Shown here: positions 49,645 to 59,407 of the stretch, one piece after another | How positions within the stretch are numbered: the first letter of the stretch is position 1 | How the letters are laid out: the number at the start of each line of letters is the position of its first letter | From: Gaopeijia sp032250675 | Lineage (GTDB): Bacteria; Gemmatimonadota; Gemmatimonadetes; Longimicrobiales; Gaopeijiaceae | Direction: 5' to 3' | NCBI GenBank assembly: GCA_032250675.1 | Contig: JAVVEY010000002.1 | Span: 1-64,000, forward strand | Length of the DNA stretch: 64,000 nucleotides | The notes under the pieces: model-generated | What the model was told of the DNA's origin: nothing | The model's database searches: none | Seen by the model: the letters and a program-made list of their open reading frames with translations, nothing else | Translations under genes and position numbers: made by a program

Positions 49645-50568
49645 ATGATCCGAATCACCTTTCTCGGCACCGCGGCCGCTCGTCCCACCCCGGGACGCAA
49701 TGTGACGGGGATCGCCGTCCAGCGGGACGGAGAGCTGTTTCTCTTCGACTGCGGTGAGGGGACGCAGCGGCAGATGATGCGGTACCAGACCGGGTTCAAT
49801 GTGGACCAGATCTTCATCACCCACATCCACGCCGACCACATCCTCGGGATCCCGGGGCTGGTGCGTACGATGGGGCTGCAGGGGCGGACCGACCGGCTGA
49901 CCCTCTACGGCCCCGCCGGGAGCCGCCGGGTGCTCATCGATGCGGTGCACCTCGGGGTGGAGCGGCTCCCCTTCGAGATCGAGGTGCGTGAGGTCGGGGA
50001 GGGGGATTCGATCGACTTCGAGGGGTGGCGGATCGATGTCTTCGCGGTGGTGCACAAACACGGCGCGATCGGCTTTCGGCTTCGCGAGGACGAGCGGCTC
50101 GGACGTTTCGATGTGAACCGGGCGCGTGCCCTCGGGATCCCCGAGGGACCGATCTACGGCCGGCTTCACCGGGGCGAGACGGTCGAGATCGACGGCCGGC
50201 GGATCGATCCGGCCGATCTCGTCGGTCCCACCCGCCCGGGGAGGCATGTGGTCTACACCGGCGACACGCGGCCGTGCGCCCGCGTCGTCGAGATCGCGCG
50301 GCACGCCGACCTCCTCATCCACGAGGCGACCTTCGTCGAGGAGGAGCGCGATCGCGCGATCGAGACGCTCCACTCGACCGCCGCCGAGGCGGCGCGGGTG
50401 GCGGTCGAGGCGGAGGTCCGGCGTCTGGTGCTCACGCACATCTCGGCGCGGCACACCGACACCTTCGACCGCCTGCGCGAGGAAGCGGCGGAGATCTTCC
50501 CGGGCGCGCGTGTCGCGCACGACGGGATGGTGATCGAGGTGCCCTTCCCGGACGAGGAGACGGCGTGA
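49645..50568 (+). CDS. rnz: Ribonuclease Z
   Basis: Zinc phosphodiesterase that processes tRNA 3' ends. Metallo-beta-lactamase motif HIHADHILG gives H60, H62, D64 and H65; FDCGEGTQRQ (residues 35-44) is the RNase Z signature and VYTGDTRPC and THISARHTD supply the other metal ligands. Length 307 is that of the short bacterial form. The gap before it (93 bases) has no clear signal. The stop overlaps tyrA as GTGA. Confidence 0.95.
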   Translation: MIRITFLGTAAARPTPGRNVTGIAVQRDGELFLFDCGEGTQRQMMRYQTGFNVDQIFITHIHADHILGIPGLVRTMGLQGRTDRLTLYGPAGSRRVLIDAVHLGVERLPFEIEVREVGEGDSIDFEGWRIDVFAVVHKHGAIGFRLREDERLGRFDVNRARALGIPEGPIYGRLHRGETVEIDGRRIDPADLVGPTRPGRHVVYTGDTRPCARVVEIARHADLLIHEATFVEEERDRAIETLHSTAAEAARVAVEAEVRRLVLTHISARHTDTFDRLREEAAEIFPGARVAHDGMVIEVPFPDEETA

Positions 50569-51386
50569 AGATCACGGTCCTCGGCCTCGGCGTGATGGGC
50601 GGTTCGATCGCGCGCAGCCTCGCGGCCGCGCCGGACGACGAGGTGACCGGGTGGAGCCCCGATCCCGAGGAGCGTGACGCGGCCGTGCGGGTCGGGATCC
50701 CGACCGAGACGACCCCGGTGGCCGCCGTGGCCGACGCCCACCTCGTCGTCTTCGCGATCCCCCTCGGCGCGATCCGCGCGCGCGCCTCCGAGGTGGCCGA
50801 AGCGCTCCGGGCCGACGCACTCGTGACCGATCTGGCGAGTCTCCAGAGCCCCGTGCTGAAGTGGGCGGAGGAGGTGGGCCTCGCCGAGCGGTGGATCACC
50901 GCGCACCCACTCACCGGGTCGGAGCGCGTGGGGTTCGAGGCCTCGCGCCAGGGGCTCTATACCGACGCGCGGGTCTATCTCTCCGCGTCGGAGGTCGCCC
51001 CGAAGCGCGCGCGGGAGGAGGTGCGCGACGCGTGGCGCCGCGCCGGGGCAACCCCGGAGTGGATCGACCCGGCCGAGCACGACCGGCGCATGGCGCGGGT
51101 GAGTCACCTCCCCCAGGTGGTCGCGACGGCGCTCGGCGACGCCCTGGCGCACCTCGGCATCCACCCGGACGAGCTGGGCCCCGGGGGACGCGATACCACG
51201 CGCCTCGCGGCGAGTTCGCCCGCGATGTGGGGCGACCTCTTCGCGCACGCCGATCCCGGTCTGGGGGACGCGCTGCGTGAGGTCGCGCGTCGCCTCGAGG
51301 CCGATGCCGACGCCCTCGAGCGGGGCGAGGTGGCCTCGCTCGTCGAGCGGCTGGAGCGGACGGGGGCGTGGAGGCGGTCGAGATGA
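50565..51386 (+). CDS. tyrA: Prephenate dehydrogenase
   Basis: Oxidative decarboxylation of prephenate to 4-hydroxyphenylpyruvate for tyrosine. NAD-binding GLGVMGGS at residues 6-13, and THSHP-equivalent ITAHPLTGSERVGFEA region with the catalytic histidine, plus SHLPQVVATALGDAL. The 273 residues lack an ACT or chorismate mutase domain. GTG start overlaps rnz; the stop overlaps aroA as ATGA. Whether prephenate or arogenate is the substrate is not decided by sequence. Confidence 0.93.
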   Translation: MKITVLGLGVMGGSIARSLAAAPDDEVTGWSPDPEERDAAVRVGIPTETTPVAAVADAHLVVFAIPLGAIRARASEVAEALRADALVTDLASLQSPVLKWAEEVGLAERWITAHPLTGSERVGFEASRQGLYTDARVYLSASEVAPKRAREEVRDAWRRAGATPEWIDPAEHDRRMARVSHLPQVVATALGDALAHLGIHPDELGPGGRDTTRLAASSPAMWGDLFAHADPGLGDALREVARRLEADADALERGEVASLVERLERTGAWRRSR

Positions 51387-52663
51387 GCCCTCGATCGCTG
51401 CGCGTACCGGGGGACAAGTCACTCACGCAGCGTGCCTTCATCCTGGCGGGGCTCGCCGAGGGCGGAAGCCGCCTTCGCGGCGTCCTCTGCGGGGCGGATT
51501 CCCGATCGACGGCGGCCGCGGTGCGCGCGCTCGGTGCGGGGGTCCCGGAGGTGCCGAGCGATGGCGCGGAGATTCGAATCACCGGACGCGGGCTCGGGGG
51601 ATGGACGAGCCCCGCCGGCCCGCTCGATCTCGGCAACTCGGGAACCGGCTCGCGGCTCCTCCTGGGCGCCCTCGCGGGGTGCGGGGTGAGCGCGGTCGTC
51701 ACGGGAGATGCGTCGCTGCGGAGCCGCCCGATGAAGCGGGTCACCGATCCACTGAGCCGCATGGGCGCCCGCTTCGAATGGATCGAGGCCGAGGGTCGGC
51801 TGCCGGTGCGTGTGACGGGGGGAGGCCTCCACTCGGTCGACCTCGATCTTCCGGTGGCGAGTGCGCAGGTCAAGAGCGCCCTCCTCCTCGCCGGACTCAC
51901 GGGCGGGGTGCCGGTGCACCTCACCGAGCCGGACGCCTCGCGCGACCACACCGAACGGATGCTCACCGCACTCGGCGTCCGCGTTCTGAGGCACGCCTCG
52001 GGCCCGGGAGTCCGTATCGAGCTGCGCGACCCCCCCGCGTCGATCCCGCCGCTCGATCTGCGGATCCCGGGCGACCCCTCCTCCGCGGCCTTCTTCGTGC
52101 TCGCGGCGCTCCTCGGGGTGGCCCGGGAGGTGGAGATCCACGATGTGGGGCTGAACCCGACACGCACGGGGGGATTCGAGCTCCTCGAGCGGATGGGTGC
52201 GCGGGTGGAATTCCGGGTCGAGTCGGAGGAGGGGGGAGAGCCGACGGGGACGATCGCGGCCGCGGCGAGCGAGCTCACCGCGATCGAGGTGCGGGGGGAC
52301 GAGGTGGTGCGGGCGATCGACGAGCTCCCGGTCATCGCGGTGGCTGCGGCGAGAGCGCACGGCACGACGCGGATCCGCGGGGCGGGGGAGCTCCGGCACA
52401 AGGAGACCGATCGGATCCGGGCGCTCGTCGAGAACCTCCGGGCGGTCGGAGTCGGGTGTGACGAACACCCGGACGGCCTCGACGTGACCGGCACCGATGC
52501 CCCCCTCGCCGGACGCGTGGATGCGATGGATGATCACCGGATCGCGATGGTCTTCGGGGTACTCGCGGCGGAGGAGGGCAATGCGATCGAGATCGCGGGG
52601 GGTGCGTGTGTCGACGTGAGCTTCCCCGGCTTCTGGGAGATTCTCGGGGAGGTGGCGAGGTGA
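51383..52663 (+). CDS. aroA: 3-phosphoshikimate 1-carboxyvinyltransferase
   Basis: Sixth step of the shikimate pathway (EPSP synthase), 426 residues. VPGDKSLTQRAFIL (about 8-21) starts the first domain, LGNSGTGSRLLLG and RPMKRVTDPLSRMG follow, with RHKETDRIRALVENL and DDHRIAMVFGVLA in the second. The ATG overlaps tyrA and has GGAGG 8 bases upstream; GTG 51368 is a weaker alternative. The stop overlaps cmk as GTGA. Confidence 0.96.
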   Translation: MSPRSLRVPGDKSLTQRAFILAGLAEGGSRLRGVLCGADSRSTAAAVRALGAGVPEVPSDGAEIRITGRGLGGWTSPAGPLDLGNSGTGSRLLLGALAGCGVSAVVTGDASLRSRPMKRVTDPLSRMGARFEWIEAEGRLPVRVTGGGLHSVDLDLPVASAQVKSALLLAGLTGGVPVHLTEPDASRDHTERMLTALGVRVLRHASGPGVRIELRDPPASIPPLDLRIPGDPSSAAFFVLAALLGVAREVEIHDVGLNPTRTGGFELLERMGARVEFRVESEEGGEPTGTIAAAASELTAIEVRGDEVVRAIDELPVIAVAAARAHGTTRIRGAGELRHKETDRIRALVENLRAVGVGCDEHPDGLDVTGTDAPLAGRVDAMDDHRIAMVFGVLAAEEGNAIEIAGGACVDVSFPGFWEILGEVAR

Positions 52664-53370
52664 CCGCGCCGAGCCGGACGATCGTCACACTCGACGGTCC
52701 GGCGGGAGTGGGAAAGTCCACGACGGCGCGCGCCGTCGCGGAACGGCTGGGATGGCGATATCTCGACTCGGGTGCGCTCTACCGCGCCGTGGCACACGCC
52801 CTCCTCGAGGAGGGGATCGATCGCGATGCCTGGCCCGATCTCGACGACAGCGTGCTCCATGCCCTCGGCCTCACGGTCGACCCGGAGGGGACCTCGCTCG
52901 TCATCCGGCGCCGGGGTCGACCGCTCGGCCCCGAGCTCCGGACCCCCGAGGTCACCGCGGCGGTGTCGGCCGTCGCGCGAATTCCTTCCGTGCGCGCCTG
53001 GCTCCTCGACGCCCAGCGCGCCGCCGGGTCCCGCGGTCGCCTCGTGGCCGACGGTCGTGACATGGGCACGGTGGTCTTCCCGGATGCGGCCACGAAGATC
53101 TTCCTGACCGCCGACCCCGCGGAGCGCGCGCGGAGGCGTCTCGGTGATCATGGGGTGACGCACCCCGACCCCGACGAGGTCGCCCTGGAGTGCGCGCGCC
53201 TCGAAGCACGGGATCGCGCCGACCGGGAGCGCGAGATCTCCCCCCTCCGCCCCGCCTCCGACGCCCTGCATCTCGACACCACCGAGCTCGATTTCGCCGC
53301 CCAGGTGGACGCCGTCGTGCGTCATGTGATCCGGCGGGCCGGGGTGGACTCCGAGCGGCACCGGATATAG
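52660..53370 (+). CDS. cmk: Cytidylate kinase
   Basis: Phosphorylates CMP and dCMP; 236 residues. P-loop GPAGVGKST at 13-21, YLDSGALYRAVA and DGRDMGTVVFPDA are the family motifs, the latter replacing the more common DGRDIGT-VVFP. GTG overlaps aroA. The string aroA, cmk, rpsA is conserved in many bacteria. The rpsA promoter -10 hexamer overlaps the cmk stop codon. Confidence 0.95.
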   Translation: MTAPSRTIVTLDGPAGVGKSTTARAVAERLGWRYLDSGALYRAVAHALLEEGIDRDAWPDLDDSVLHALGLTVDPEGTSLVIRRRGRPLGPELRTPEVTAAVSAVARIPSVRAWLLDAQRAAGSRGRLVADGRDMGTVVFPDAATKIFLTADPAERARRRLGDHGVTHPDPDEVALECARLEARDRADREREISPLRPASDALHLDTTELDFAAQVDAVVRHVIRRAGVDSERHRI

Positions 53371-53373
53371 CTT
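53345..53373 (+). promoter_or_regulatory. Promoter of rpsA inside the end of cmk
   Basis: TGGACT (53345-53350), 17 bases and TAGCTT (53368-53373), same layout as the other housekeeping promoters; the -10 includes the cmk stop TAG. It predicts a long leader of about 140 bases before rpsA. Confidence 0.6.
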
Positions 53374-53517
53374 TGCCTTGCTATGCTCCGAGCGCATCGG
53401 GGCGATCTTCGCAGAGGCGCGCACCATCCGCGGTGGGCGCCCTCGTTATCTCACACCCCAACCCGGCGGGGGCAGGACGACTCGTCGGACACCGGCTCCC
53501 GGGAGGGAGCACGCACC
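53374..53517. other. Long untranslated leader of rpsA
   Basis: 144 bases between the -10 element and the rpsA ATG, far longer than the 48-base leaders of nuoA and sucC. A GC-rich stretch with short complementary blocks (around 53420-53447 and 53461-53505) could fold. In E. coli the rpsA leader mediates repression by S1 itself; a similar role here is inference. GGGAGGGAG precedes the ATG. Confidence 0.45.
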
Positions 53518-55653
53518 ATGGCCGATTCCAGGGACGAGACGCCCACCCCCTCCGAGACCGTCGCGGTCGACGACTCCGAAACCGCCGACTCCGGCACCCC
53601 CGAAACCACTGACGAGACGCCGTCCGCCGACGCTCCGGCCGAGACGCCGGATTCCGAGGCGGATGCACTCACCCCGGACGAACTCGAAGAGGAGGCCAAT
53701 GTCTCGATCGACGCGCTCACCGGAGAGGTGATCGAGGGCGCCTTCGACGACGACGATGACACGGGGATCGATCCCCTCCTCCGCCACGATCCGTACGGCG
53801 AGGAGGAGCTCGACATCTCGCGCGACGAGTTCGCCGCCCTCCTCGGAGAGTACGAGGAAGACTTCCAGGGGATCCGCGAAGGCGAGATCGTCAAGGCGCG
53901 CGTCCTCGACCTCACCGACACCGCGGTCATCCTCGAGTTCGGATTCAAGTCCGAGGGCTCGGTCGCGCGTGACGAGTTCAAGGACGTGCCGGAGATCGGC
54001 GACGAAGTCGAAGTCCTCCTCGAGAGCCTCGAGGATGACGACGGAATCGTCGTGCTCTCCAAGAAGAAGGCGGACTTCCTCCGCGTCTGGGAGAAGATCA
54101 AGGAGGCGCACGAGGACGACCGCGCGGTCAAGGGCACCCTGGTTCGCAAGATCAAGGGCGGCGTGACCGTCGACCTGATGGGCGTCGATGCCTTCCTCCC
54201 GGGATCGCAGATCGCGCTTCGCCGGGTGCCGAACATCGAGGACCTCATCGGCGAGGTCTACAACTTCAAGATCATCAAGCTCAACAAGCGCCGGCGGAAT
54301 ATCGTCGTGTCGCGCCGGGTGATCCTGGAGACCGAGCGCGAGCGCAAGCGCGACACCCTCGTCAAGGAGCTCCTCGTCGGTCAGGTGCGAGAGGGGACGG
54401 TCAAGAATATCACCGACTTCGGTGCCTTCATCGATCTCGGCGGGCTCGACGGCCTCCTGCACATCACCGACATGTCGTGGGGCCGCGTGGCGAACCCCAA
54501 CGAGGTTGTCTCGATCGGCGAAGAGCTCGACGTCAAGGTTCTCGACGTCGACTGGGACCGCGAGCGGATCTCGCTCGGACTCAAGCAGCTCCTCCCCTAC
54601 CCCTGGACGGATATCGACCGGAAGTACCCGGTCGGTGCCCGCGCGCGGGGTCGGGTGGTCTCGATCACCAACTACGGCGCCTTCATCGAGCTCGAGAAGG
54701 GTGTCGAGGGGCTCGTCCACATCTCCGAGATGTCCTGGACGCGCAACGTTCGTCACCCCTCGAAGCTCGTCGCGATCGGGGACGAGATCGAGGCGGTCGT
54801 CCTCAAGGTCGACCCCGACGACGAGAAGATCTCTCTCGGGATGAAGCAGATCGAGGAAGATCCGTGGCTCGCTCTCCCGGTGAAGTACCCGACGGGTACG
54901 ACACTAACCGGAGTGGTCCGCAACCTCACCTCCTTCGGCGCCTTCGTGGAGGTCGAACCGGGGATCGACGGACTCGTGCATGTCTCGGACATGTCGTGGA
55001 CGAAGCGCGTGGAGCACCCCTCGGAGATCGTCCAGAAGGGCGACGAGGTCGAGGTGATGGTGCTCGATGTCGATGCCGAGAACAAGCGGATCTCGCTCGG
55101 ACTCAAGCAGCTGCAGGACGACCCGTGGCCCACGATCTCGGAGCGCTTCACACCCGGGATGGAGACGGAGGGTTCGGTGGTCCGCGTGGGTGACGGTGGG
55201 GTCTACGTCGACCTCGGGGACGATATCGAGGGCTTCATGCCGATCCAGAACGCCGGGGTACCCGACGGGAACACTCTCGAGGAGTACTACCGGGCGGGTG
55301 AGACGATCGAGCTGGTGATCATCGAATCGGACGCCACCAACCGCCGCCTGACCCTCGAGGTCGTCGAGCTTCCGGAGTACCAGGAGGTCGTCGAGGTCGT
55401 CGAGGAGGTCGAGGAGGTCGAGGAGTCGGCGGAGTCCGGAGAGGCCGAGGCCGCGGCGACGGCCGATGAGGCGGACGAGGCGGACGAAGCCGACGAAGCC
55501 GACGAGGCGGACGCCGCCGACGACGCCGACGACGTCGATGAAGCCGACGAAGCCGACGAAGCCGACGAGGAGGATGAGACGGATGAGGAAGACGCTGCTG
55601 ACGCCGACGCCGACGCCGAAGCGGCCGATGAGGACGACGACGAGAAGTCGTGA
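53518..55653 (+). CDS. rpsA: Ribosomal protein bS1 with extended acidic ends
   Basis: Binds mRNA and helps translation initiation. The 711 residues hold an acidic, Thr/Asp-rich N-terminal region (1-105), six S1 domains at about 113-180, 198-266, 283-352, 370-440, 457-525 and 543-610, and an acidic low-complexity C-terminal tail of about 95 residues. The third to fifth domains carry the FGAF(I/V) signature (for example DFGAFIDLGGLDGLLHI). Family length is usually about 400-560. The tail is mostly Asp, Glu and Ala in ADEADEADE repeats. A lipoprotein gene starts 10 bases after the stop. Confidence 0.95.
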   Translation: MADSRDETPTPSETVAVDDSETADSGTPETTDETPSADAPAETPDSEADALTPDELEEEANVSIDALTGEVIEGAFDDDDDTGIDPLLRHDPYGEEELDISRDEFAALLGEYEEDFQGIREGEIVKARVLDLTDTAVILEFGFKSEGSVARDEFKDVPEIGDEVEVLLESLEDDDGIVVLSKKKADFLRVWEKIKEAHEDDRAVKGTLVRKIKGGVTVDLMGVDAFLPGSQIALRRVPNIEDLIGEVYNFKIIKLNKRRRNIVVSRRVILETERERKRDTLVKELLVGQVREGTVKNITDFGAFIDLGGLDGLLHITDMSWGRVANPNEVVSIGEELDVKVLDVDWDRERISLGLKQLLPYPWTDIDRKYPVGARARGRVVSITNYGAFIELEKGVEGLVHISEMSWTRNVRHPSKLVAIGDEIEAVVLKVDPDDEKISLGMKQIEEDPWLALPVKYPTGTTLTGVVRNLTSFGAFVEVEPGIDGLVHVSDMSWTKRVEHPSEIVQKGDEVEVMVLDVDAENKRISLGLKQLQDDPWPTISERFTPGMETEGSVVRVGDGGVYVDLGDDIEGFMPIQNAGVPDGNTLEEYYRAGETIELVIIESDATNRRLTLEVVELPEYQEVVEVVEEVEEVEESAESGEAEAAATADEADEADEADEADEADAADDADDVDEADEADEADEEDETDEEDAADADADAEAADEDDDEKS
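55460..55650. repeat. Acidic-tail codon repeat in rpsA
   Basis: Repeats of a 9-base unit like GCCGACGAA/GCGGACGAG (AlaAspGlu), with CTGACGCCGACGCC-like variants, cover about 190 bases at the 3' end of rpsA. They encode the Glu-Ala-Asp tail. Such repeats are prone to length change by slippage. Confidence 0.7.
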
Positions 55654-55663
55654 TCCGCGCGAC

Positions 55664-57736
55664 GTGACCTCCTTCGCCGACGCACCCCCGACCCCTCGCC
55701 CGACCGCGCCCCGCGCGGCCGGGCGAGGGCGTTTCGGGCGGGTGTTCGTCGCGGCGGTCGTCGTGGGGCTCGGGTGTCAGACGGTTCAGGGCGTGCCGGA
55801 TGCCGGTTCGCCGCCGCCGCCGCCCGTCGTCATCGAAGCGGGTCCGGCCTCGCCGTCGGATGAACGAGCCGCGGCCGCGCTCCTCCGTGAGGCCGAGGCG
55901 TCGCTCGAGGCGGGCGCTACCGAGGCGGCGATCGAGGCCGCGAGCGCGATCGTCGAGAACTACCCGACCACGACGAGTTCGGGGGCCGCGCTCTGGGTAC
56001 GAGCCCGCGCTCTCGGCACATCCGAGGCCGGGGCGGAGCAGGTCGTCGCGCTCGACGACCTCGAGCGCCTCCTCCCCCTCCTCGGGTCCGGGGATCCGCG
56101 CCGCACCCCGGCCACCCTCCTCTACGCGAGGGTCCTCGCCGAAGCGGGACGCATCGAAGAGGCGGTCGTGACCGCGGTCTCGCTTCCCTCCGATGCCACG
56201 GTGGACGCCGCCGAGATGGAGTGGATGCGCGAGGTCGTCGCCTGGCTCGATCTGGAGGCGATCGAGGATGTCGCGCGTACCGCTCCGCCCACGGGGCCGC
56301 TCGTCGCGCCCCTCTGGGTGGCCCTCGGCCGTGCGCGCGGTGTCGAAGGGGACGCGAAGGGCGCGCGGGAGGCGGCGAGCCTCGCGATCTCGGCGGGTGC
56401 GACCGGGGCCGACCGCGAAGAAGCCGAAGCGCTCCTCGCGGGGGAGGGGATTGCGGCGCGTCCGGAGCTCGCCGAATGGATCCCGCTCGCGGCCCTCCTC
56501 CCCGCGAGCGGGTCGCCTGCGCTCCGCGGCTTCGCGAACGAGGTCCGGGAGGGCGCCCTCGCCGCGCTCACCGCGGCGGGACTCGCGGAGCGGAGCGACG
56601 TCGAGGTCTACGATGATGGAGGCGATCCCGAGCAGGCTGCCGCGCTCGTTCGCGCGATCGAAGCCTCGGGAGCCTTCGGGATCGTCGGTCCGGTACAGGA
56701 CGCCGCGCTCGCCGCGGCAGCCCGGGCGCGCACGAGCGGCGTGCCGATCGTCTCGCCGACCGCCTTCTCCCTCCCTGACAGCGTCGAGGGGATCTACTCG
56801 CTCGGGAGTCTGGACCCCGGGTCGGCGCGCGCGCTGGCGGCGTGGGCGGCCGAGGTCGGGTTTGCCACGGTGGCGATCATTCATCCCTCCGATGAGGCGT
56901 CGAGCGAGGAGGCCCGCCTCTTCGCCGAGGCCTTCGAAGCCGCGGGGGGGAGCGTGCTGCAGACCCTCACCTATCCTCCGGGCCAGACCTTCTTTCAGGA
57001 GCAGATCCGGGCGGCGGCGAGTGTGGCTCCCGAGGCGCTCGTCCTCCCGGTCCCTCCCGCCGATGTCGAGGCGCTCGCCCCGCAGGTCACCTTCTACGGG
57101 CTCGACACCCTGGGGATCCAGATCCTCGGGACATCGGCGTGGACGGACGGCGGGGTACGCGAGGCGGTCTCCGACCGTCACCTCTCCGGGGTCGTGGTGG
57201 CCTCGCCCGACCTCTCCGGCCGCGAAGGGTGGAACCGTTTCGTCGAGGCGTACGAGACGCGTTTCCGTCGCACCCTCGTCGCTCCCGGAGGCGCCCCCCT
57301 CGGGTACGACGCCGCCTCGCTCCTCCTCGAAGCGGCGCGATCGGGTGCCCGGTCGGGGACCGAACTCGCCGAGGCGCTCGAAGCGGTCGACGGATTCGAG
57401 GGCGCGACCGGACTCCTCTCCGTCGAAGATGGGCGTGTCGTGCGTCGCCACTCCGTGGTCTGTTACGACGGCGCGGTGCCCGAGCCGATCGCCCCCGGTC
57501 GGCCCGTCCAGCGGTGGCGTGCCTATCCTCCCCCCGCGGACACCACCGATACGGTGCCGCCGGGTCCGGGCCGCCGCGATGGCTTCGCCTGCCCCGGCAC
57601 CCGCGCAGCCCGCATCGCCGATTCGGTATTCTTCGCGAATGGGGGCGACACCCTCTATCCCGAGATCGCCCGCATCCTGCGGCCCAACGATACCCTCCCG
57701 CAGATCCATCCCGACGAGATCATTCCGGGACGGTGA
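55664..57736 (+). CDS. LppC-like periplasmic-binding lipoprotein
   Basis: A 690-residue protein with a lipoprotein-type signal: Arg-rich start, hydrophobic FVAAVVVGLG and Cys at residue 38 (lipobox GLGC is slightly atypical). Residues 65-230 are helical repeats of TPR type; 300-620 resemble a branched-chain amino acid type periplasmic-binding fold (IVGPVQDAALAAAARA, VPIVSPTAFS, YSLGSLDPGSARALA). The same domain pair occurs in LpoA/LppC, which activates a penicillin-binding protein. I infer an envelope role. The GTG start is 10 bases after rpsA, so it shares that transcript. A true receptor for a transporter is an alternative. Confidence 0.72.
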   Translation: MTSFADAPPTPRPTAPRAAGRGRFGRVFVAAVVVGLGCQTVQGVPDAGSPPPPPVVIEAGPASPSDERAAAALLREAEASLEAGATEAAIEAASAIVENYPTTTSSGAALWVRARALGTSEAGAEQVVALDDLERLLPLLGSGDPRRTPATLLYARVLAEAGRIEEAVVTAVSLPSDATVDAAEMEWMREVVAWLDLEAIEDVARTAPPTGPLVAPLWVALGRARGVEGDAKGAREAASLAISAGATGADREEAEALLAGEGIAARPELAEWIPLAALLPASGSPALRGFANEVREGALAALTAAGLAERSDVEVYDDGGDPEQAAALVRAIEASGAFGIVGPVQDAALAAAARARTSGVPIVSPTAFSLPDSVEGIYSLGSLDPGSARALAAWAAEVGFATVAIIHPSDEASSEEARLFAEAFEAAGGSVLQTLTYPPGQTFFQEQIRAAASVAPEALVLPVPPADVEALAPQVTFYGLDTLGIQILGTSAWTDGGVREAVSDRHLSGVVVASPDLSGREGWNRFVEAYETRFRRTLVAPGGAPLGYDAASLLLEAARSGARSGTELAEALEAVDGFEGATGLLSVEDGRVVRRHSVVCYDGAVPEPIAPGRPVQRWRAYPPPADTTDTVPPGPGRRDGFACPGTRAARIADSVFFANGGDTLYPEIARILRPNDTLPQIHPDEIIPGR

Positions 57737-57764
57737 CGAGCACCCTCGCAGAGAAGGACGTCCG

Positions 57765-59315
<1,551 letters not shown>

Positions 59316-59363
59316 CCGTCAGGCAACCGATCGCGCCCCCGGGGCATCTCATCGTGTGGAGTC

Positions 59364-59382
59364 GGGCACGAGCGTCGTGCCC
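59364..59382. terminator. Perfect hairpin after pccB
   Basis: GGGCACGA (59364-59371), 3-base loop, TCGTGCCC (59375-59382). Lies between pccB and the PDZ gene, 49 bases after the stop; no T run follows, so it could also be a leader structure of the next gene, whose GGAGGGAG ribosome site is just downstream. Confidence 0.5.
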
Positions 59383-59407
59383 GTCGGACGCCAGAGGGAG
59401 GGAGAGC

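Noticed and set aside
55460..55650. CRISPR-like repeat
   Set aside because: The repeats are 9-base codon repeats in frame inside rpsA with no unique spacers.
55319..57709. A 796-codon minus-strand frame opposite the rpsA end and the LppC-like gene
   Set aside because: Highly biased Arg/Pro/Asp composition, no start context; the plus-strand genes are well supported.
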